Translations under genes and position numbers: made by a program | Shown here: positions 48,502 to 59,500 of the stretch, piece by piece | Layout: every line of letters starts with the position of its first letter | How positions within the stretch are numbered: the stretch's first letter is position 1 | The notes under the pieces: generated by a model | What the model saw: only the letters and a program-made list of their open reading frames with translations | What the model was told of the DNA's origin: nothing | Databases searched by the model: none | Origin: Drechmeria coniospora | Lineage: Eukaryota; Ascomycota; Sordariomycetes; Hypocreales; Ophiocordycipitaceae | Direction: 5' to 3' | NCBI RefSeq assembly: GCF_001625195.1 | Contig: NC_054390.1 | Span: 4,302,027-4,366,026 of the forward strand | Length of the DNA: 64,000 bases

Positions 48502-49079
48502 ATTCAAATTGCTAATAACAACTCGGACTCATGATGCCTATTAGCTGCTTCGCAAGCTTAGAATGACCCTGTAGCAAGGGCAGTGCTAATGCATGTACGA
48601 CCAAAATATGTTAACAAACCTAGTAGTTACATTGGTAAGTCTATATATCTATAGAACTGCCGTACAGAATACACTGCGTCTGTATAAGTGTATCCTTTTG
48701 GAACAACTGATTCCCAGTCACCTTACCTAATTCATGTGGAAATACCAGCGCCAAATACTTCATAACACAGTGCGCCCAAGTAGTAGGTTAACTGACGCAG
48801 GGCACGCTTCCACGGGACATTGTATCGTAATATTGTCTGGTCAACCTCAGTCAAGTAGTGGGCTTAGCTAACACTACATACATAACGCACTATATGTCAG
48901 ATGGTAGGTTTACTGCTCCAAGTCAAAGACATCTTACGATACTGGAGACCACTCAGGACATTAGGTAATTACAGATTGAACTTAGCGGGCAACTCGGTTT
49001 TGAAGAGTATTCTGTGTCATCTGAGAAATTCATACTTACTACTGATTGGGAATTTCCTAATCCGGTATAAATAAAACTG

Positions 49080-49230
49080 CTATTGGTTCGGTTCTGGAGG
49101 AAACTGGTAACAAAGAGATCTCTTCCAATGATTCAATTTGGTACAAAGGGAGGAAAAGGAGGTTGCAGTAACGCGACCCTACTTATCCCTCTGTAATCGC
49201 ACTACGTACGTAATGCTAATCTAGGTTACG
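49080..49230 (+). repeat. Dispersed repeat, inverted copy of 7273-7494
   Basis: Shares TTGGTTCGGTTCTGG, GAAACTGGTAACAA and TTCAATTTGGTAC with the minus strand of the other copy. Confidence 0.55.
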
Positions 49231-49379
49231 GGATCCAATAGGCGCACGGGTACCGGTGCATCCAAGTAATAATACAATATTGTTATGTAAGTGCTGTTTA
49301 CTACTAAGCGCGTTGCTCTCACAATAATAGCAGGCATTGCGCGTGCAATATTAGCACTACCATTACAATAACTACCTAC

Positions 49380-49920
49380 ATAATATAAATATAAATACAT
49401 CCATTCGATAGTTATTTAGCTGAGTAAAATGCCGACTGCTCCTTAGTATCTCTCATACAAGCCCTCCAAATCTCGCCCATTCCTCGTCTGCTTGAAAAGG
49501 GTTGTACTATAATCTCCTCGGCTACCTGGGCATTAAGACGATTATTCTCAGAATCATTCCAGTCTAGATATGCCATTATCTCTACTTTCGTCTATTCTCT
49601 CGAGCCTGTTAGAGTCCTACAACGTTTGGTTATATACTTCCAGTCAAGGCACCAATTATGTGCAGGTTTGTTATGCTGTCAAGATAGCCCCATTGCCTTG
49701 TAATACTTCTGGTTAGTTATTAGACTACTATTTGGCTGCGTCTTATACCAAGCTTCTCTTAATGCAACATATCTTTGATAGATAGCCTCTGGGCTATCAT
49801 ACCGTATAGTACTATCAGCAATGGTATTATCTTCGGAAGACGAAGCCTCTTGTAATAAACCCATCGAATATAGATGATGCTGCTGCACTGGTGGCATTAC
49901 CATGCCATTCCTACCTTGAC
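49380..49920 (-). pseudogene. Third MULE-tail copy
   Basis: Minus-strand translation includes SPEAIYQRYVALREAWYKTQ, TNQKYYKA and YLDWNDSENNRLNAQVAEEI, with counterparts NPLAIYQRYI, TNQKYRKA and YIDWDKAKNDRLNYKLADVI in the 10.4-10.8-kb copy. 49679-49903 is open; the rest lies in another frame. Only the non-catalytic tail is present. Confidence 0.65.
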
Positions 49921-50477
49921 ATAAATACCTATGGACACAGTGCTATCATACCGCTACTTCGATTCTGGAGCTATAAGATCTTGCCAAAGAAGACCGCAAT
50001 GAAGTGATATTCTACCCCCTCTCAAGTACCAAAGATAGCATCCAACTAGGAATAAGTTACCTCAGACGGGGCAGCAACGCTATTACTACCAAAGATAACT
50101 AAAACGAGCAGCTCGCCGGATTCAATAACTTCGCCTTGCTAAATTCAAGGAATCCAAAATACAGTGCCCAGGTTCAACATATCTAGTGAACTCCTATCTG
50201 GTCGGTGTATGTTCAACTGTGTTATCGTCCCAAATCATGATCGCCTGAAAAACGCAAAGTATCGGTTCCTCCAAGTTAAACAGCCTCATTTATCTACTTC
50301 AATTCCAGGGAATGACAAGGGTTTGAAATATTCAATGTAACACATCCACCGTTGCACTAACAGGAAATAGAAGGCGAAAGAAGGCACATACGATAAAATG
50401 GCAACATAAATAGAATTGATATCCCTTCCAACTGAATCAAACGAAAAAGACAGGACCCCGCTAACGATCGGCCGAGC
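49921..50477. other. 3' flank of gene 4
   Basis: No gene seen. The last ~30 bases next to gene 4 belong to the invariant 3' end. Confidence 0.5.
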
Positions 50478-50554
50478 TTAAACTCCAGTGGAGAACTCCA
50501 TACAACGACCGCAGCTACCATCTACCCAAACTATCTTACCTGAAAATCTCCGGA
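50478..50554 (-). other. Gene 4 terminal exon
   Basis: After a TAG acceptor (50557-50555), 77 nt. With one carried nucleotide it reads FSGKIVWVDGSCGRCMEF then STGV and TAA. Confidence 0.55.
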
Positions 50555-53500
50555 CTAGCCGGGAATATTTAAGAGTAGGAGCAGCTCACTACTATATTCG
50601 TAAGTCGGATATATACGCCTGTAGCATAAATTCGAGTGGATACGAAGCATACACGCTATAGTAGAGGGCCAAATAATGATCTGTTAGCAAAGTAATATGT
50701 TATGACCAGTTGAAACGCACCGTTAATACGGCTATTAGAAGCATTTTCATCAGCAAAACCAAAGGGAATAATATGAAAGCACGATTGTTCGACGTACGGG
50801 CTACAGTAACACCAAACTGTCTTAGCATTTCAATCGCCACCAGACTATCTGATACGTTGTGGCTAGGAATAGCTTACTTCCTAAAGTATGGGTTATACGG
50901 ATTAGTTTGTTGGAACACAGCCTATATATTTGACAGAAATTTCATACCACCTGTAATTTGCTAATATATTAACATAATGACAGAATTACGGATGCCACTA
51001 TCCTGATGGGTTAAAACGCACCACCTAGATATTCCAGATGCATTAGTGTTCCAATAGCAAACAAACTTCCTTAAGAACATACCCGATGTTTCGTCTATTA
51101 TTTCAATCCTTACTTAAGCATATCGTTGTAAGTTCTTATTGGGCAAGAATATTCGAGCTTACTCTCTGTGACTGTAGATTATGCTATTAGTATCGTTATA
51201 GTACACGAGTTAACCATACTACTAGCAACAATTACCTCCTGGCTCTGTAGTTCGTTACATAATGTCAATTTCCAAGATCTATAGTAGCCAATATGTCTTA
51301 CCAGCTATTACGGTAAGCTGCATTAGCATGCCGCAGTAGTGATTTCTATCTTTCATTGGAAGCAGCCAGAATCTTAACCATTGCAAGTCAACCTACCTTC
51401 TAAACAACGTGAATATATTAGTACATTAAAAGTAGCATTAGGCCAGGTCTTGAACGCATAGCTACTTACTACAGTATTGTTATCGGCAGGCTGGGATCAA
51501 CTTAAGCATGCTGCTCCTCATTTTATACTTTTGAATAGCAGGAATGGACAAACATTCTTCTCAGGCCAGTCCTCTTCGCCCTATAGTCCCAAACTTATTA
51601 ATACCACATCGAAGACTTTACGTTATTGCGAGAATACGTACTTCAGACGTTTCCAACTAAGCAGCAAATCATATTAGCTTGTCTATTAAGGTGTAATCCT
51701 AAGTTGATATTCCAACTTACTTCAACTTCATAAGGTCCATCGTGGCCCTAAGACTAAATTAGACAATAGCTTACACCGCAACAACACTCACAGGGGGTTA
51801 TAGTTCGGGCTTCGTCCAAAAATCCTCCAGCAATATATTGCAACACCACTCCACTGATCAAGGGGAGTTAATATACCTCAATCGTGTAAATCTAAAGAAG
51901 GGTTGTAGTAATAATTAGTAGCCAGGCTTGTTGAGATCCAAAAATGCATACCTTTGTCTTTTTGGGTTTGGGGGGCTGAGTCTTCTTATGCTAACAACAA
52001 CGCAAGCAGTATTAGCAAGCCTCATATTACAGTTCTAATAGGTTTAAATCGTAGCAACTTACGGCAGAATTATTACCCCGATAATAATCAGACTTCTCGT
52101 AAATAACAGGCGAAGACTTACTTTCTACAACAGCCACATATATAAGCATATCCTTTTACAACATAAAATACTCTATACAACTTATAGCAACTTACCTTCT
52201 TCTCCTCTGCCTTAACTTGCTGATATTTCAATAAGGTAAGACAGTGAGTTAACGCTAGTTTCGATATGACACATAACAACGTACTTGAGCCTTAGCATGG
52301 ACGAGTTTAATAGTTAGAAGATACAGTATATCAATAATCGGACTCAACAGTTGCGGGTAAAGACCTACCTTAAAAAATATACACCTTAGCATTTCGCTAG
52401 CCCAACACATGCCACCTACTATCGACAGAAACGTACCAGCTAAACCCAGTACCATATTAACATACCGTGGATTACTATGCTGTTATATTTCACGTTATAA
52501 TAACATACCTCGAGCTTTCTTTGCTATCGCAGTTGCCCATATTAATACCATGCTGATAATGAGACTCCAACAATATCGCTAGCCGGGACTTAGAACTTAC
52601 TTTCTAAACCGACTACTGTATTAGTACAACAAATAGCAGAGCTATTCCATTCCATAAGTAGGACCAACCGCAGTGTGCTCTGCTTGCTATTAAAGTAGAG
52701 CCTTTAAATACCATTCCGATAATCGGGCGGTACTACCGTTGCTAGTTGGGACTTACTTTCTAAAATCATCCGTTATGTTAACGAATCGAATCAATTTCAT
52801 GCGTAGTGGAAGGCGGGTTGTCCGCATACACGAAGCAACTAATCGTAAGTTTAGCAAGGGGTGCCTCAGCATAAAGTATTCATATTCATGTGATTTAACG
52901 CACCATTCCCCGCAGTTCAGTCAACGGAATAACTTTGGTCTTCTATGATCCAGGGCAACTACAATTAGACAAAGATCAAACTCCTAGTGGATGGAAATGG
53001 GCACATACCGTCTATAGTTCCCAGTCTCAATAACGGAATAGATATGATTTACAAAAGACACAAAAAGGAACCTACCCCCTATAGTGTGGTGTATCAGAAT
53101 GCTGATTCAGCAATTCTATATGTACTATCAGCAGAAAATCTTACGGTCTAGCACAAGTCAATATATCATTTCATCAATTCCTTTAGAACTAAAGCAGTGA
53201 CTCACTCCCTAGTATTGCCTAACGTATCAGAATACTGAAACATATCTAATTCGTTGCTAAAACATAGTTGAAACTTACTGCCTAGTATGGAAAAACAAGT
53301 CAGTACATACTTCAGACTTTAACTTCTTAATAGCTACAAGACAGTTGAACCTACCATCGACTGGCGATATTCAATTATTTGATTAGTATATTGCTACTAT
53401 TCAATATATCCACCAAATAGATTCCAGCTTACAACCTAGATAGCATGAATTAGCTCAGCGAGCTCAATGCCCATAGAGAGGCTGTCAGAAGTTACACGCT

Positions 53501-56500
53501 ATTGTGCCCCTTTCCATTAGTATATCCCGACTCCAAGCATCATATTATTCACTGAATAACTCACAAGCTATTGTTATTAGTAAAATTAGCATACTGCCAT
53601 CCACTCACAAAGTCCGATATACTAAGAACATAAGATATTGGGGATAAATAGGACCTTACCTTCTATTATGCATTTAATTATTCTTGCCCTGCTTGCTTAA
53701 CTACTGCCAGAAGGTACTAACATGCTAATCTATCGTTTAATAGAGTACTAGCAGTTACACAAAGTCCATCTAGTATGCAGAAGGCTTACCCACTAAAGTT
53801 TGCATGTATATTAGCATCTCCAAAAGCATCTTTCGTAACGCCAACATCTCGACTAAACGTACTAACTAATACTCCGTTAGAATTCGGAATACTTCCAAGA
53901 CTAATCAAGCAAGAAAACTTTACACACTAGTATTTCACAAGTATAAGCAAATGCAGCGATTTTAGTCAGTAGCGGGCGGATAGGCTTGGCTTGGTACTCA
54001 CTTGCTAGAGTAAACTGGCTTAGAATATTCCTAGAAATACAGCTTCTTCCATACTAGGAAATGCGTACTTTCTTGAATATCCATCGTATTAGATTACAGC
54101 TAGTAACCAGATTGATCCAGAGCTTTCGAAATAATCTACCGTCTAGAGTAGCCAGGCGTATTAGACTCCTGCCGGGATTATGGCAAATCTTGGCAATGAT
54201 CTTACATCCTTAAATTGTGCTTTAGGAAACGTCAATAACACAAGATAATCGCAGAATAACAAACACACATGCTATAGTTTTAAGCAATATCAGTATGCAT
54301 TCACAACATTTATAGGCAAAGAGGAAGCTTGCGTTCTAAGTTTTATAATTTAATATAGGCTTTCAGCTTTTATTACAAAGGGATAGCTTACGAACTATGG
54401 TTATAAGTCCGATTAGTATATATGTATAACCGTTCATCAATAATATATATACAGCGAATGACTTACCGTCTATAGATTTTGCAACGTATAAGAATTTTGC
54501 TACCAAATGCCTGCCGATTTACATTTCAATGTACAAACGTACAAACTAGAGTTCCCGGTTGAATTAGCTAGTACACAAAAAGGAATATGACTGCTCCCGA
54601 TGTATATGAAAACTTACGTTCTAAAGGTCCAGCATATCAATACTTATATTATAAGTGCCGGTAGTTTTACTTCGTAATAACATACAAGCTAGAAGTTCGC
54701 AACTAACTTAGCGTCTACGTATTACACTTATGACAGAATAATAAGGGTAACTTGCCGTCTAGTTTGCCAGCTTTAGCCTGGAGCTACCATACACTTTTTG
54801 AACTATAGCAAAAGGCTTACCTCCTACATATACCTATTAGCAAATGGCTGATAGCTGAAAATTATTTCCGCAATACTTACGCACTACGGAATCATATTAG
54901 CAGCTTTCAAATACCCGATTTTTTAAAGAATAGTCGAGACTCTACCCGCTAGAGTTACCAGAGACTTTAGCAAGAATTACCCTGATACAGTTTTGGACAA
55001 TAATTACCAACTAGTCGAAGACTATATTAACTTCCTAGCAACAAATTTGATACTGAATCTTGCTAGGGAAGCACCTACGCACTATATTTCCAAACAATCT
55101 TAGCAAAATACAGCAGTAAGTATCAGTATGACCAACAGACTTAAATTACTAGTTAGCAAAATAATATGGATTAAAGCAGAAGGTGTGCTTTATCAAACTT
55201 ACAATCTAGAATAATCGCCGAATTAGGTTTATATTATATATCCAAGCTATTGCAGGTTCGTATTGTTGATGCTCACATACTTTTGTTGTATTAGTTCTCG
55301 TGTTGCATGTACTCGACGATTACATAGTGTTTACTTACGTGCTATGTTTAAAATCTTAGTATCAGGCTAGTAATCAACTGGTTATTCAAAATATGGAGCG
55401 TACAAATGACTCCTAAATTATTGGTCATATTAGGGTACCAGAATGTTCATAAAATTACAGCAGCAGGCTGGAACTTACCAACTATATATACCGGCTATAT
55501 TAGCATGAATAATTCTACTTATTTAAATGTTTAATATGGAAAGCTTACGCCCTAGATATTGGAGAGATTTAATACCATACTACTGATAGTCCTGCATTTC
55601 AATTTAAATTACTTACGATCTATCAATGAGATATATTAGTACCTAAAATCCGACATCACTTCTCTCGTAGGGTTGAACATACATTCTATCAATCCCTGCC
55701 AGATTAGCACCATAAACGTTTACTTTGAACTTTCTGCTAGCTGCTAGATGATACCTACGCACTATTGACCCTTGAATATTAGCATCAATAGTAGTGGTGA
55801 AACATATGTCCTATTCATACTTTCTAGAAAATAAAACTGAGTTAAAATCAGACAATAATGAATAATTCTAGTTAGAACTTGCATGCTAAAAGCTGTTAGC
55901 TGTTTATATTACTTCGATCGTACATCGAGAATCGGGACATACGAGCTAAAGTCAATGGAAATTAGTACTCTGCGGTCTGTTTAATTCTTGATTGAAACAA
56001 AGTAGGTCTTACCGGCTATGTTTAGATATGAATGAGTATCTTCCTTCATAAAGTATCGCTTGTGATTGTTATAAAACGAAACGTACAATCTGGACAAAGC
56101 TCAAAATTTATACAATACATATTATGGACCTCATCGAATTTGAATGGGAACTTACAACCTAGAATCATATACATTAGCATAGTAGTAAATCAAAACTTTT
56201 CAAATGGTAATGGTCAAAACTTGCCCTCTGGAGATACTCCCTGCTTTAGTATCTTTCTTGGAAATAGATTGGCTTGAGATGTAAGTATGAACTAACGCCC
56301 TAAAAGGATTTAGCAAATTTATTTTGGTATTAACAGGTACGGACTTACGATCTTAAATTATAGTTGTGTTAGTGTCTTGTCCATAATCGAGTTCCTTGCT
56401 TATGGATGATGAAGACGTACAAACTGTATGATTTAGTTACGATCGGACTTGCTAAAACGATCTATTTTAATAGGGAGAAACCACATACGATCTGGTTGCT

Positions 56501-59500
56501 AGCTGCATTGGTATGCTACTATGTTTCGATTACCCAAGAACTACCTGTGCAAACCTACCCACTAGAAAAGCAAGCAATTAGGGGATATTACAATCACCAC
56601 TTTTATAATATAGGAACTTACAGGCTATAGTTGCAATCCTCATTAGCTACATAAGCAAATATATGGTTTCGACAATAGGAAATTACGTAACAAACTAAGG
56701 CATGTAAGCTGTGCAAGAACATTTAGACTTCAACAGTCCAATAGCGGAAATTACTATCTACAGTTTTCAGTCGTATAAATATTCATGGCCTAACTTGAAT
56801 AGTCCGACGAAGGAAATTACAGTCTATAGGTTCCAGCTGCATAAGTATTTACAGGGTACTGTTAATTGCTTATGTATCAGAACTTACAGTCTATAAATTT
56901 GAGCATTTTTAGCACTTTGCGAAGTATACCAATTACTGCTTGGTTTACGAGCTTACTTCCTGCAGTTATAATTTACATTAATATACTGATATATAAATAC
57001 ATTGATGATGCATATTGTTAACGTACATTCTGAATTTAATATCGCATTAGTCCAGAAACAGCAAATTGTTGGCAAGACATGTACTTGCGCTCTAGAGCCA
57101 TTTCAGTGTTTCAGTACGATGCTAGTATTATCTTTCCTCCCAATGCTGGCTAATAGAAACGCACCAGCTAAAGAAATGGAATATTAGTAAAACTTGATTA
57201 AATATTTTCGATCCCTATTGGAACTCACCAACTATTGATAGCAACTTCATTAGCATATATGAAATATAATGCATAATTTCCAAGAGATAGTGATTGGTGT
57301 ACATCCTAGTTTTCATGTATATATTAATACTCACGCTAGAAATACTCATATTCTGAGTTTTGATTGCGAAAGAATCAACGTACGAACTATAATTCATATC
57401 GCTTTAGTATCACGCCTCAACAAAGCTGGTAAACCTGCATAAACGTACTGACTAGAATATTTAGACGTATTAACACCTCAATAAAATGGTTTCGACGGGA
57501 AGAATATACTGCCTAGACCTCTTCGTTATCAAAAACGTCGCTAAAATTTTGGGTAGCACTCATTCGTTAATAACTAACAAACTAGGAACAAGCAGCACTA
57601 TTAGTTAAAAAGGATTTGTTATCGTTAGAAAGTACGACTCACGACCTAAAAATGCTGGCGCATCAGTATTATACTAGCACTGGAGTTGAATTGCAACGTG
57701 CTTTCTAGTGTTCAATCCCATTAATAATTAAGTTACCCTTAGTAGGGAAAATAAACGTACGCCCTAGATATCAGATTGTCAGCATCTCGAAAGTAATTAC
57801 ATTATCTGTCACACGTTATTGAATACATTCTAGTATTGCATTATTTTAGTATATCCCCATTTGTAATACAACTCATCGAGTTAGATAGAAAACATACTCC
57901 CTAGTTGCCAATCTTAGTAGCATATAAACAATAATAAAGTACGTTCAGAAGAAGTACATAGGAGCAACTTACAATCTGGATACCAGTTATCCGTTTAGAA
58001 ATGATCAATCATAGTTCTTGCTTGTACATGAAAATACTAACAAGCTACAGGTATTACCTGTATCAGCAGCTCGCCAGCAATACGAACGTAGTTAGCTGCG
58101 AGTTACAACATACATCCTACAATGAATATACGAGGTTATTACTAGACATACGACTCGATATTATCTATTAGCAGTAACTCACTTTCTAAATTGTTATATT
58201 TTAGTAATTGGTAACATTCTTGGTGGACATGGTGAGAAGATACGTCCTAGTTGCCAAGCGTTTTAAAATTTCAATACAATACGAATCATTACCATCACGG
58301 GGAAAGCCTATACCTCCTAATTTATTTAAAGTTAGTTTAGCACAGCTATGCAATTTGTATCGCTGAAAACAAATAGAAATATGCATACTGACTGGGAGCC
58401 ATATTAGCATCATCGCTCATTTAGAATAATAGCAATACAACCATAAACTTACGGGCTAAATTTACAAGCCTTATTAGCATCTGGGAGGCAATATTGTAAT
58501 GATCAAACTGACTATCTAAAGTACTGTGTAAGTATGCATTTCAAATATTTTTTATAACAAGTAACACCTTACTCTCTAGTTGCAACATGAGCATAACATA
58601 GCAACGAAGTAATACTTTTTGTAAGGTACGAAAGAACATACGGTCTTAGGCTGCACGCTATGTTAAAAGTTTGTAATTATAGCATTACACTTTTGAAATG
58701 AATATCTCTTACCGTCTAGAATTGTCAGCCATATTAGTATTTCTGGGATGATTGCAAAGGGGTGGGGAGAGGGGGCGCCCTACTTCCTAGAGTTGCTATC
58801 AGGATAGTCTCTTGCCCTTAACTGTCGTGCTAATCGAGCATAAGTAGTGAACTTACGGCCTAGACAACATTCATTAGCAGCATGGCATCAAAAGGTATCA
58901 GAATCACTGTTCTCAACTTACATTCTGATATTTCGGGTGACACTATTAGCAATCAGGTTTTTAGTACAGCTAGTAGTAAACGTACAAACTTGAGTATCAT
59001 TAGCATTACAATCGTACCGGTCGTAAAACACATTATGAGGTATCATGCAGGGCATACTTTCTACAGTTGCCAAGCATGTTTTTTAAGCTGAGTCAAAGTT
59101 CTTTTATCAACTTGGAGGAACGTACGTCCTACAATTGACTGGTAGGTTAGCGTACCAGTCAATTCCGATACATTAAATATCAGGCCATATGACTTACCCA
59201 CTAAAATTACCAACCGGATTAGCAGCCCGCTATGCATAAGAACCATATGCATTTGCCGCTAGCATGAAGAGTCTAATAGGGATAGGAGCAGGAACTTACG
59301 ACCTAGGTAGTCAGTGGTATCAGCATTCGGACGGCCATAACATTTAGTGCTAGATTTAGAAAGGAACTAACCTCCTAGTAAGTTTTCCAGTATTACCATT
59401 TCGTCGCTTTTAAGAGTCGCCAATACTGAATAGACTTACGACCTGCGATTGTCAGCTAGATGCGCCCTTACAGTTCATTCGCCTTAATGTTAATAGTTGT

